Positions 15,098 through 22,881 are shown, counted from the first letter of the stretch. The stretch: 27,893 nt of DNA from CAMAUF01 sp046152925 (GCA_046152925.1 JBJXFX010000134.1:1-27893), one strand, 5' to 3'. Made by a program: numbers and translations. The notes: generated by a model not told the origin, from the sequence alone.

Positions 15098-17836
15098 CTA
15101 CTCCATCTCGCCCCAGTTACGCCCGCGTTTTACGTCAACCTTGAGCGGCACCACCATCTCGATGGATGCGGGCATCAGCCGCCGCGCAAGGTCGGTGATC
15201 GTGTCCGTTTCGTCGCTCGGACACTCGAAGATGAGCTCGTCGTGGACTTGAAGGAGCATCCGGCTCTTCAGCCGGCGGTCGCGAAGCTCCTGGTCGACCT
15301 GGATCATCGCGATCTTGATGATGTCGGCGGCGGCCCCCTGAATCGGCATGTTGATCGCTTCGCGCTCAGCCGCGCTACGCACCTGGAAGTTCGAGCTGTG
15401 GATCGCGGGAAGGTAACGGCGGCGCCCGAAGAGCGTCTCGGCGTAGCCCTTTTCCTTCGTGAAGGAAAGCGTCTTGCGCTGCCACTCGGCGATGCCCGGA
15501 AAGCTCGCGTAGTAGGACTTGATGAACGCGTCCGCTTCATCGCGCGACATGCCCGTCCGGCTCGCGAGGCCAAACTCGCCCATCCCATAAGCAATCCCGA
15601 AGTTCACCATCTTGGCCGTATCGCGCATTTGGCGGGTCACATCCTGCGGCTCCACGCCGTAGACGGTGGCGGCGGTGGCGCGATGGATGTCCTGGTCGGC
15701 GAGGAACGCCTCGATCAGCCCGGCGTCGCCCGTGACGTGTGCCAGCACTCGAAGCTCGATTTGCGAATAATCCGCCGCGACGAACCAAGCATCGCGAAAG
15801 CCCTCGGCGACAAACGCCGTCCGGATAGAACGGCCGGTGTCCGTGCGGACCGGGATGTTCTGCAGGTTGGGGTTATTGCTGCTCAGCCGGCCCGTGGCCG
15901 CCACCGTCTGCTGGAAGTCCGTGTGGATCCGGCCATCGTCCGCGACCGTGCCGGGCAGGGCATCGAGGTAGGTCGACTTCAGCTTGGTGAGGGCGCGGTA
16001 TTCGAAGATCCGGTCGATGATGGGGTGGGCACGCAAGCTTTCGAGGGCCCGCTGGTCCGTGCTGTACCCCTGCGTCGTTTTCCGCGTCTTCGGCAGCCCA
16101 AGCTCCTTGAAGAGGATATCGCTGAGCTGCTGGGGGCTGCCGATGTTGAATTCGTGGCCGACGAGCCCGTAGACATCCTTCTCGGCCGCGGCAATTTCGA
16201 CCGCCATGCCCTGGGAAAACTCGCGAAGGATCCCCGTATCGAGGGCGATGCCCTGATGCTCCATCCGGAAGAGGACGGGCACGAGCGGCAACTCCATCTC
16301 CGTAAAGAGCTCCCATTGGCCACGTTCGCGGAGTTGCGCTTCCAACTGCGGCCGGATGCGGAGCACCATCTCGGCCTGCTGGCAGGCAAGCTCGGCGACG
16401 CGCGGGATCTCCACCTGCGCCATGGAAATCATGTTCCGGCCCGTGCCCGTCAACATCGCCGGGTTCACAAGCTCGATGCCCAACCGTTCGGCGATGAGCG
16501 ACCCAAGGGCCGACGAGGTTTCGCCGAGCAGGAAGGCGGCGATGCTGACATCGAACTCCGCCCCTTCGAGCACGGCCCCGGCGCGCCCGAGCATGTGCAT
16601 CAGGTACTTGGTCCCGTAGGTGGTCTTGCGCAGGCTGTGGTCGGCCAAGAGCGGTCCGACGGCGGCCATCACCGTGGCTAGCGGGAGCTGCGTCACCTCT
16701 GCGTCCAACCGCGGAGCGTGGCCAACGGGGACGTACCACGCACGCCCAGGCGCAGTCGCAAACGACAAGCCGAGGAGCAGCGGATGCGTCGTATCGCCGG
16801 CTGTCGAGAGCGCGGCGAAGCCGAACTCGCCCTGAGCGCGGACCTCGGCGGCCAGCTCTGCCAGCGAAGCCTCGTCCGAAACCGTGCGGTAGTCGACCGG
16901 GACGTCGGCTTCGGCTTGCTTTTGCGCTGTGGGCTGCGAACCGAGCACTTCTTGGAGACGCTGCGAGAGCACGCGGAACTCCAGTTCGCGAAACAGCGCC
17001 AGGACGCGCTCCTGGTCGTAGTTTTGGACGCGGCAAGCTTCGAGGTCGAAGTCAATCGGCAGGTCGGTATGGATGGTGACGAGCTTCTTGTTCTCCCGCG
17101 CGACTGCTTCGCCGCCCACGAGCTTCTGCTTGAGGGCGCCCTTGGTCAGCTCGATGTTCTCGTAGATCGATTCGACGGTGCCGAACTGGCGGATCAGGTC
17201 GGTGGCGGTCTTCTCGCCGATCCCTTTGATCCCGTCGATGTTATCGCTCGTGTCCCCTTTGAGGGCCTTGTAATCGATCATCAGCTTCGGGCTGAAGCCC
17301 CACTTCTCGGCCGCGCGCTGCTCGTTGTAGTCGACCACGTCGCGCTGGAACGGCCGGAACATGAAGAGGTTCACGCTCGGCGCGATGAGCTGCACGAGGT
17401 CGGTGTCGAGCGTCGCGATGTAGGTCTCGATCCCCTGCTCGGAGGCGAGCCGCGCGATCGTGCCGGCGATGTCGTCGGCCTCATAGCCGCGAAGCTGGTA
17501 AATGGGGATGTTGAACGCCTCCAGCATCTGGCGGACGCGGTCCATCTGGGGCAGAAGCTCAGACGGCGTCGGGCGGCGGGTCGCCTTATAGGCTTCGCTC
17601 GCTTCGTGCCGGAAGGTCGGCCCGCCGGCGTCCCAAGCGGCGCAGAGGTGCGTCGGCTTCAGGAGGTCGAGGACGCGGATCAGCGTTTCGGCATAGCCGT
17701 GGGTGGCGTAGGTGAGTTCGCCTTTGGAGCTCATGAGCGGCTTTTCCTGCGCCTGAAAGGCGAAGAAGGCACGGAAGAGGATGCCGTGGGAATCGAGGAC
17801 GACGAGCCGGGGCTTGGAAGCGGCGGTAGCTGGCAC
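15098..17836 (-). CDS. polA: DNA polymerase I (5'-3' exonuclease plus polymerase)
   Basis: Repair and Okazaki-fragment polymerase of 912 aa. The N-terminal flap/5'-3' exonuclease domain (about 1-300) shows GYEADDI, TLDTDLVQL, LKGDTSDNI and GIKGIGEKTA. The polymerase domain (about 560-912) shows GRLSSNNPNLQNIPVRT, motif A ADYSQIELR, O-helix RDTAKMVNFGIAYGMGEFG (Phe at the dNTP-selecting position) and motif C VHDEL. The middle region keeps the fold, but its proofreading residues are missing: the ExoI Asp-x-Glu reads ALS, the ExoII Asp is Leu (TKYLM), and the ExoIII Asp-containing segment reads CQQAEM. Start is GTG 17836, 6 nt after TATACT, with no Shine-Dalgarno. Confidence 0.97.
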   Translation of the reverse strand: MPATAASKPRLVVLDSHGILFRAFFAFQAQEKPLMSSKGELTYATHGYAETLIRVLDLLKPTHLCAAWDAGGPTFRHEASEAYKATRRPTPSELLPQMDRVRQMLEAFNIPIYQLRGYEADDIAGTIARLASEQGIETYIATLDTDLVQLIAPSVNLFMFRPFQRDVVDYNEQRAAEKWGFSPKLMIDYKALKGDTSDNIDGIKGIGEKTATDLIRQFGTVESIYENIELTKGALKQKLVGGEAVARENKKLVTIHTDLPIDFDLEACRVQNYDQERVLALFRELEFRVLSQRLQEVLGSQPTAQKQAEADVPVDYRTVSDEASLAELAAEVRAQGEFGFAALSTAGDTTHPLLLGLSFATAPGRAWYVPVGHAPRLDAEVTQLPLATVMAAVGPLLADHSLRKTTYGTKYLMHMLGRAGAVLEGAEFDVSIAAFLLGETSSALGSLIAERLGIELVNPAMLTGTGRNMISMAQVEIPRVAELACQQAEMVLRIRPQLEAQLRERGQWELFTEMELPLVPVLFRMEHQGIALDTGILREFSQGMAVEIAAAEKDVYGLVGHEFNIGSPQQLSDILFKELGLPKTRKTTQGYSTDQRALESLRAHPIIDRIFEYRALTKLKSTYLDALPGTVADDGRIHTDFQQTVAATGRLSSNNPNLQNIPVRTDTGRSIRTAFVAEGFRDAWFVAADYSQIELRVLAHVTGDAGLIEAFLADQDIHRATAATVYGVEPQDVTRQMRDTAKMVNFGIAYGMGEFGLASRTGMSRDEADAFIKSYYASFPGIAEWQRKTLSFTKEKGYAETLFGRRRYLPAIHSSNFQVRSAAEREAINMPIQGAAADIIKIAMIQVDQELRDRRLKSRMLLQVHDELIFECPSDETDTITDLARRLMPASIEMVVPLKVDVKRGRNWGEME

Positions 17837-17842
17837 GGAGTG

Positions 17843-17848
17843 AGTATA
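17843..17848 (-). promoter_or_regulatory. -10 box of polA (leaderless)
   Basis: TATACT on the minus strand at 17848-17843, followed by six bases and GTG at 17836. The box lies in the 20-base gap after the Uma2 stop, so polA has its own promoter despite following that gene on the same strand. -35 not recognisable. Confidence 0.5.
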
Positions 17849-17856
17849 GGGCGTCG

Positions 17857-18441
17857 CTACCGCGGCGTGACGGCCCTCAGGACGGAGGCCATGTCGCCCG
17901 CCAACAAGCTCGTGACATCCAGACGGAGACCGGGAAACTCAAGCGACTCGACAATCCCATCGGGACCCGGCTCAATGGCTACCCACGCGCCGTCGCGCGC
18001 CGCCCACCAGGAGACCAGGCCTTCCTCCACCTGCCAGACGGCATACTCGCGGACGCCGGATTCGGGGTAGAGGTCCTTCTTCCGGCCAAGGTCTCGTGCG
18101 GCACTGGTGACAGCGACCTCGAAAACAAATTCGGGTGCACCGTCGAGCGCGCCTCGCCCTGCCTCGGATGACCCGCCAGAAGGGCGGCGGAGGGCGACAT
18201 CGGGCTGAAGCTCATGGCCACCCGGGATGCGCACCGAGACGTTGTCGAGCGCCTGAACAGCAGCCGCGTGAAAGGCCGCGAACGTCATCAGCCAGGCGCC
18301 GACCCGAAGGTGCAACTCAGCATGAGTCGGCGAAACGCTCACGTCGCGGAAGACTACGCCATCGATCAGTTCAGCGCGGGTGATCTCGGGGTGCGCATCC
18401 CACCGGCGCTCGAACTCCGCGCGCGTGAGCCGTTCGGACAA
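17857..18441 (-). CDS. Uma2 family nuclease-fold protein, N-terminus disrupted
   Basis: Uma2 (DUF820) protein with a PD-(D/E)xK-like fold; its function is not established. Readable motifs are RAELIDGVVF near the start, LQPDVAL, PEFVFEVAVTS and KKDLYPESGVREYAVW, so the putative active-site residues are intact. The open frame begins only at TTG 18441 (SERLTRAEFERRW...), which is a poor start. Uma2 homologues usually carry a further 25-35 residues before LTRAEFERR, and such a segment exists just upstream in another frame (ATG at 18568), separated by a 61-bp insertion with a 29-bp direct repeat. The gene is therefore probably broken, or translated as an N-truncated form. Visible length is 194 aa against about 190-230 for the family. 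Confidence 0.75.
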   Translation of the reverse strand: MSERLTRAEFERRWDAHPEITRAELIDGVVFRDVSVSPTHAELHLRVGAWLMTFAAFHAAAVQALDNVSVRIPGGHELQPDVALRRPSGGSSEAGRGALDGAPEFVFEVAVTSAARDLGRKKDLYPESGVREYAVWQVEEGLVSWWAARDGAWVAIEPGPDGIVESLEFPGLRLDVTSLLAGDMASVLRAVTPR

Positions 18442-18496
18442 ACGGGCGGAGTGCCGTTTTCATATCCCGCTCGAACTCCGCGCGCGTGAGCCGTTC
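18407..18496. repeat. 29-bp direct repeat, 61-bp offset, inside the Uma2 gene
   Basis: The same 29 bases occur at 18407-18435 and 18468-18496 (core CGAACTCCGCGCGCGTGAGC). The 32 bases between copies match neither flank. The offset of 61 is not a multiple of 3 and shifts the reading frame, so both copies encode ERLTRAEFER on the minus strand but in different frames. Confidence 0.9.
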
Positions 18497-18568
18497 ACCG
18501 TGCCGTGGCGGCGGGATCTCCTGTTCAGAGCGTTCGACCGGGAGCGCAGGGACAGCTGGCGACGTCAT
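18468..18568 (-). pseudogene. detached 5' end of the Uma2 gene
   Basis: From ATG 18568 this frame encodes about 34 residues ending HGERLTRAEFER, the usual Uma2 N-terminus, including a Pro-rich PPP segment before the conserved LTRAEFER. Directly after the repeat, the frame runs into the inserted bases and leaves the family. Joined without the 61-bp insertion, it would continue as RRWDAHPEITRAELIDG from the downstream frame. Confidence 0.65.
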
Positions 18569-19180
18569 CCAGCACAGTTTACTCGCTCTTCGTGCGGGTC
18601 TGCTCGGTGGACAGACGGGGTTTGAGTGTCCGGCAAGAGGGCGGTCCGGTGGCGGGATCGTGAGAGCAAGGCCAAGTGTAGCCTGCTTAACACCGCCACT
18701 CTGTGAACCGAACTACATTCGACCTGTAGCCAATCGGACGAGAAAAACAGAGCGGGCAGCGCCCCAGTCCCGCCTCTGCCCAAGCGCCCCGGGTCTCGTC
18801 TTTGGTGGCTGAGTGAGGCCCGGCCGGAATCGCGCCCCTTTCCGGCCGGGCACCCTTCACAACGAAGATGAAGACTGCGCCCCCGGGCCACCGCCCACGC
18901 CCCTGGCGGTTAGCCCGGATACAGCGATGCCCGGCCGGAAGAAGCGCCCCTTTCCGGCCGGGCATCCTTCACCGAATCCCGGTGAACTGCGCCACAAGGG
19001 CCGATCGCCCGCGCCCCCGCGGTTGGCCCAAGAAACAGTGAGGCCCGGCCGGAATTGCGCCCCCACAAACCGGCCGGGCACCCTCCCGTCTCACGACGGT
19101 GGATCGACTCTACCACTGAGTCGGCTGCCCAAATAGCCCGTTCGCCATCGAAAGAGGGGACGGGCGGTGACGATCTGGGG
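18569..19180. other. 612-base non-coding region with hairpin repeat array
   Basis: No credible gene on either strand: short open frames here are Gly/Ala/Pro/Arg-rich, overlap each other and carry no recognisable domain. The first 240 bases (18569-18810) hold no structure I can name. The rest is occupied by three tandem hairpin units (separate entry) and about 100 bases with a small CCGT/ACGG hairpin near 19084-19098, just beyond the stop of the lyase gene. Confidence 0.6.
18818..19079. repeat. array of three tandem GCCCGGCCGG hairpin repeats
   Basis: Each unit has perfect arms GCCCGGCCGG and CCGGCCGGGC: 18818-18827/18842-18851 (loop 14), 18929-18938/18954-18963 (loop 15, stem extended by two pairs) and 19043-19052/19070-19079 (loop 17). 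Loops share GCGCCCC. Spacing between units is 111 and 114 bases, and the intervening DNA is also partly alike (CAGYGATG/CAGTGAGG before the arm; GCGGTTNGCCC further up). This is therefore a degenerate tandem repeat of about 112 bp, not three unrelated stems. No adjacent transposase, so a REP-like or structured RNA/DNA element of unknown role. Confidence 0.85.
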
Positions 19181-20071
19181 CTAGGCATGCGGTATGCGGT
19201 CTGGGCGCTCCGTTGTGCGCTCCTCAAGCGCCCACAGCTCCGGAAGTTCACAGAGCCCATCGATCTCCGTCCGTATCGCCCGGAACTCCTCGACATCCAT
19301 CGCGACGAAGCCCCCGCCCCGCAGCTCCTTGTAGGCCCGCCGCACCGCAGCATACGCCGCGAGCATGCCGGCCTGGGCCTCCAACACCAGCGGGTAGCCA
19401 ATCGCATGCAGCTCCGCGGCCGTCAGTAAGGGGCGCCGGCCCACCGCGATCGTCATCGCGACCAACGGGCAGGCGACTTCCGCCGCGACCGCGCGGTACT
19501 CGGCCTCGCTTCGCGGCAACACGAGGATCATGTCGGCGCCCGCCTCGGCGTAGGCGTTCGCCCGCCGGATCCCCTCCTCCAGGCCGATCTCGCCGATGGT
19601 GTTCGTCCTGGCGATGATCAGGAAGTCGCCGTCGCGGCGTGCTGCGACAGCGGCGTGGACTTTCTCGACCATCACCTCCGTCGGCACTGGGTGGTCGACG
19701 CCTTTGTGGTGGTGGGCGCGCTTCGGCGTGAGCTGATCTTCGATTTCAATTCCCGCTGCGCCCGCGGCCTCCAACTCGCGGACCGTCCGCATGACGTGGA
19801 TGGCATCGCCAAAGCCCGTCGTGCCGTCGACGACCAGCGGAAGGTCACACACGTTGGTGATGCCCCGGACGACGTTGACCACGTCCGTGCTGGTCAAACG
19901 CGCCTCTGTCACGCCTAGGAGGTACCCAAGCGCCCCGCCACCGACATAGGCGGCCGGGAAGCCGAGGCTCTCGACGAGTTTCGCCGTCAACGGGTCGGCC
20001 GCGAACGGGGCGACAACGGAACCGCCGCCGGCGAGGGACTCCCGAAGCTTTCGTGGTGCTGCACTACCCAT
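19181..20071 (-). CDS. isocitrate lyase/PEP mutase superfamily protein
   Basis: A TIM-barrel C-C lyase-type fold of 296 aa. Family landmarks are FAADPLTAKLVESLGFPAAYVGGGALGY, VVDGTTGFGD (about 81-90), AGIEIEDQLTPKRAHHHKG (about 107-124) and ARTNTIGEIGLEEGIRRANAYAEAGAD. Two canonical catalytic elements differ: the flexible-loop motif K-K/R-C-G-H reads KRAHH, removing the general-acid Cys of methylisocitrate/isocitrate lyases, and the metal-site D-x-D-x-G reads D-G-T-T-G. Cys-less members include oxaloacetate decarboxylase-type enzymes, so decarboxylation or another reaction is possible; lyase activity is not assured. ATG 20071 follows AGGAGG with about 6 nt spacing. It is the last gene of the tetR-CoA transferase-crotonase run, 17 bases after the crotonase stop. 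Confidence 0.85.
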   Translation of the reverse strand: MGSAAPRKLRESLAGGGSVVAPFAADPLTAKLVESLGFPAAYVGGGALGYLLGVTEARLTSTDVVNVVRGITNVCDLPLVVDGTTGFGDAIHVMRTVRELEAAGAAGIEIEDQLTPKRAHHHKGVDHPVPTEVMVEKVHAAVAARRDGDFLIIARTNTIGEIGLEEGIRRANAYAEAGADMILVLPRSEAEYRAVAAEVACPLVAMTIAVGRRPLLTAAELHAIGYPLVLEAQAGMLAAYAAVRRAYKELRGGGFVAMDVEEFRAIRTEIDGLCELPELWALEERTTERPDRIPHA

Positions 20072-20088
20072 GAAGGGCCTCCTGGGAC

Positions 20089-20844
20089 TTAGCCGGGCTT
20101 GGGGAGGCCCGTCACCCGCGTCGTAGCGGCGTCGAACCGAGCCACATGGTCGGGGCCGCCGCGCAGCTGGCGATTCGCCTCCAGCTCATGCTCAATCGCG
20201 TCGTTATCCAGGGCCGCGAGGTTGATCACGCGCTTTGCGTGACGGACCGCCGATGGCGAGTTGCCGGCGATCATACGGACGTAGTCCACCGCCAGCGGCT
20301 CCAATTCAGCCCGCGTGACCGATCGGTTCACGAGGCCGAGCTGCGCGGCTTCGGCCGCACCAAGCGTCCGGCCCGTGAAAACAAGGTCCTTCGCGGCGGC
20401 CTGACCAACCGCCGCCGGAAGGTGTGCCGCAGCGACCACAAGGCCATAGCCGGCCCCCGGGAAGCGAAAGCGCGAATCATCGGAGCAGAAGCGGATATCG
20501 CAGTTCAGCGCGACCACGCAGCCACCGCCCATGCAAATGCCGTTGATCGCCGCAATGACGGGCACTTCGACCTTCGCGATGCGCGCTGCGAGGCCACCAG
20601 CGCCCCCAGCGCCGCTCCCTGAGCGCTCGACACGGCCGGAGGCTTCGCCCATGTCTTGCCCGGCGCAAAACGCGTCGCCGGAGCCGGTGAGCACGATGGC
20701 GCGGACCGAATCGTCCGCCGCGAGGTCGTCGAAGGCCGCGATGGCGGCGGCGGCGAGCGCGTCGTTCACGGCGTTCTTTTTCTCGGGCCGGTTGAGGCGG
20801 ACGATGGCCCCTCCTTCAATGCGGTCGATCAAGACGAGGCTCAT
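20089..20844 (-). CDS. enoyl-CoA hydratase/isomerase (crotonase) family protein, atypical active site
   Basis: Crotonase-fold protein of 251 aa acting on an acyl-CoA. Oxyanion-hole segments are intact: DAFCAGQDMGEA and NGICMGGGCVVALNCD, with RLNRPEKKNAVND at the start. Both hydratase glutamates are absent. The position equivalent to rat Glu144 (GGGCELA) is Val in GGGCVVA, and the one equivalent to Glu164 (QPE) is Gly in RFPGAGYG. It should therefore not be annotated as a hydratase; isomerase, hydrolase, decarboxylase or dehalogenase-type chemistry in the same fold is possible. ATG 20844 overlaps the stop of the CoA transferase gene (ATGA), so the two are translationally coupled and their products probably act in sequence. 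Confidence 0.88.
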   Translation of the reverse strand: MSLVLIDRIEGGAIVRLNRPEKKNAVNDALAAAAIAAFDDLAADDSVRAIVLTGSGDAFCAGQDMGEASGRVERSGSGAGGAGGLAARIAKVEVPVIAAINGICMGGGCVVALNCDIRFCSDDSRFRFPGAGYGLVVAAAHLPAAVGQAAAKDLVFTGRTLGAAEAAQLGLVNRSVTRAELEPLAVDYVRMIAGNSPSAVRHAKRVINLAALDNDAIEHELEANRQLRGGPDHVARFDAATTRVTGLPKPG

Positions 20845-22040
20845 GAGGCGAACTCCGGAGAAGCGATCACACCCGCGGCCGCGAGGGCGGCGATGCGTTG
20901 GTCACTGTAGCCGAGCACATCCTTAAGGAGCGCCACCGTGTGGCCGCCGGCCCGATCGGCCCCGGTGACCGGCCCCGCCGGCGTCCGCTGCAGCTTGATC
21001 GGCTGGCCGCTCACGCGGAACTGGCGACCATTCCAGGCGGGAAGCTCGACAAGCATCTCGCGCGCGGCGACCTGGGGGTCGGCCACGATGTCGGGCACCG
21101 TGTTCATCGGCCCGATCAGGCAGACGGGTTCGAGTGTCGCCAGCCAGAATGCATTCGGCTTCGTCCGGAAGACGTCCATCAGGATCGGCTCTAGCTCCGC
21201 GTGATTCACGGTCCGCAGTGCGTTCGTTTCGAAGCGCGGGTCCTGGATGAGCTCGTCCCGCTCGATTGCGGCGCAAAACAGCGCCCAATCCTTCACCCCG
21301 GCGACGACGACGTGGCCGTCAGCCGTTGGGAACGCCTGAAACGGTGTCGTCAAGGGGTGGCGCGTACCGATCGGGCCGGGCACCTCGCCGGTCGCGCAGT
21401 GACGGACGATGGCGTTCTCCAAGAGCTGGACTTGCGCATCGAGCATCGCGACCTCGAGGTACTGGCCGCGCCCGCTCGAGGCGCGCTCGACCAACGCTGA
21501 GACGACGCCGAGCGCTGTGTAAAGCCCGCCCGCCATGTCGCCGATGCTATACCCGGGCCGCGCGGGCGGTTCTCCGGGATGCCCGGTGATGCTCATGACG
21601 CCGCCCATCCCTTGGACGATGACATCGACGGCGCCGCGCTCGCGGTAGGGCCCGTTCTGTCCGAACCCTGACGTCGACGCATAGACGATCCGGGGGTTGC
21701 GGCGGCTCAACTCCTCATAGCCGAACCCGAGCCGCTCCATGGTGCCCGGTGTGAAGTTCTCGGTGACGACGTCCGCCAGTGCAACGAAGTCGTAGACGAC
21801 TTTCTTGCCTTCTGCTGAGCGGAGGTCCAGCGCGATGCTCTTCTTCCCCCGGTTCACGCTGAAGAAGTACGTGTTGATGCCGTCGACGATTGGGCCGGGC
21901 CCGCGGGTCTTCTCTTCCTGATAGACCGGCTCGATTTTCCAGACCTCAGCGCCGAGGTCGGCGAGCTGCATCACGCCAAACGGGCCAGCGAGCTGCCAGG
22001 TGAAGTCGAGAATGCGGACGCCAGCGAGTGGTCCAGGCAT
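20841..22040 (-). CDS. CaiB/BaiF (class III) CoA transferase
   Basis: Transfers CoA between an acyl-CoA and a carboxylic acid without free intermediates. The 399 aa product has the family pattern: GPLAGVRILDFTWQLAGPF at the start, ADLGAEVWKIEP, NRGKKSIALDLRSAEGK, ENFTPGTMERLGFGYE, and YSIGDMAGGLYTALG, where Asp168 is the expected catalytic aspartate. ATG 22040 lies after GAGGGGCG, and a CATACT box is seen further upstream at 22078-22073. A longer open frame up to 22145 overlaps the tetR 3' end and is not needed. Donor and acceptor acids cannot be told. It is the first enzyme of the presumed catabolic operon downstream of a TetR regulator. Confidence 0.92.
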   Translation of the reverse strand: MPGPLAGVRILDFTWQLAGPFGVMQLADLGAEVWKIEPVYQEEKTRGPGPIVDGINTYFFSVNRGKKSIALDLRSAEGKKVVYDFVALADVVTENFTPGTMERLGFGYEELSRRNPRIVYASTSGFGQNGPYRERGAVDVIVQGMGGVMSITGHPGEPPARPGYSIGDMAGGLYTALGVVSALVERASSGRGQYLEVAMLDAQVQLLENAIVRHCATGEVPGPIGTRHPLTTPFQAFPTADGHVVVAGVKDWALFCAAIERDELIQDPRFETNALRTVNHAELEPILMDVFRTKPNAFWLATLEPVCLIGPMNTVPDIVADPQVAAREMLVELPAWNGRQFRVSGQPIKLQRTPAGPVTGADRAGGHTVALLKDVLGYSDQRIAALAAAGVIASPEFAS

Positions 22041-22104
22041 GCCAAGGCGCCCCTCGGAACAAAGTGGCCGTGAGTATGGCACAGGCCGCGCCGGTTCGAC
22101 GAGA

Positions 22105-22743
22105 CTATGCGGGGCATGCGGCGCGGCGCGGCGCGAGGAGCCCACGGACCAGCATGTCCGTGTAGGTGTCGGCGATCTCGTCGGCGCTAAGCCGCCCTTC
22201 GGGCTTGTACCATTCGGTAATCCTGATGAGCGCGCCGAGAATCACAAAGCTGGCGATTTTGGAGTCATGCGCGTCGAACTCACCGCGCTCCACGCCCTCC
22301 CGAATGACGACCAGGAAGCGCCCTTCGAACTCGGCGACAGACTTTGTGATGTCGCCGGCTCGTTCGCCGTCCAGCTCACGCGTCTGCGAGGCGGCCACCT
22401 GCGCAGCCATGCGGGACCGGAGGAGATGCCCGATGCTGCGCGAGACAAGGGCGCGGAGCTTGTCTTCCGAAGGAGCGTCCGCCGCGAAACCGAGCCGGTC
22501 GAGCTCGGTCAGTTCCAGGAGGTCGTCGAGGTGACGGCGGATGATCTGGTAGAGGATCGCCTCTTTCGAATCGAAGTAGTGGTACAGCGACGACATCTTG
22601 AAGCCGACTTCGGCCGCAAGGTCGCGCACCGAGATCCCCCGGAAGCCCTTTTCAAAGAACATCCGCTCGGCGGTGGTGAGGATCGCCTCGATCCGGGTGT
22701 CGCTCGCGACGGTGCGAGCCGTAATTTCGGGGGGGTACGCCAT
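22105..22743 (-). CDS. TetR/AcrR family transcriptional regulator
   Basis: Ligand-responsive repressor-type protein of 212 aa. The N-terminal helix-turn-helix reads RIEAILTTAERMFFEKGFRGISVRDLAAEVG... then SSLYHYFDSKEAILYQII (about 16-62), a standard TetR DNA-binding domain of the KstR2-like type. The C-terminal ligand domain has no specific family signature that I recognise. ATG 22743 is used; the frame is open to 22878 but the extra part is low-complexity. GAGAGG lies 6-8 nt upstream. A palindrome CGATATCG (22769-22776) and TCGGCGCCGA (22753-22762) in the leader are possible operators. Being 64 bases upstream of the CoA transferase on the same strand, it probably controls that operon, perhaps in response to an acyl-CoA. 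Confidence 0.9.
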   Translation of the reverse strand: MAYPPEITARTVASDTRIEAILTTAERMFFEKGFRGISVRDLAAEVGFKMSSLYHYFDSKEAILYQIIRRHLDDLLELTELDRLGFAADAPSEDKLRALVSRSIGHLLRSRMAAQVAASQTRELDGERAGDITKSVAEFEGRFLVVIREGVERGEFDAHDSKIASFVILGALIRITEWYKPEGRLSADEIADTYTDMLVRGLLAPRRAACPA

Positions 22744-22832
22744 GCAGGCCTCTCGGCGCCGAATTTTGCGATATCGTACCAAAGCCATCCGTCTTGGCCT
22801 AACGTTCAATCTTCTGGACGGTCGGCAGACGT

Positions 22833-22868
22833 GGGGGGGCGCTTGTTGGGCTCGCAAGCGGCCCCCCC
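22833..22868 (-). terminator. hairpin after the Ig-like gene
   Basis: GGGGGGG-CGCTTG (22833-22845), 9-nt loop, CAAGCG-G-CCCCCCC (22855-22868): 13 base pairs with one bulged G, 14 bases beyond the stop of the minus-strand secreted-protein gene. No T-run follows, so termination is likely but not certain. Confidence 0.55.
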
Positions 22869-22881
22869 AACAGCCCAAGAA

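Noticed and set aside
15242..18070. Long plus-strand open frames opposite polA (479 and 450 codons)
   Set aside because: They are antisense shadows of polA in GC-rich DNA: His/Arg/Val-rich composition, no domain, while the minus frame has every Pol I motif.
18818..19079. Hairpin repeats considered as a CRISPR array or integron attC sites
   Set aside because: Units are about 112 bp apart with similar, not unique, intervening DNA, and no cas genes or integrase are present; attC core sites were not seen.
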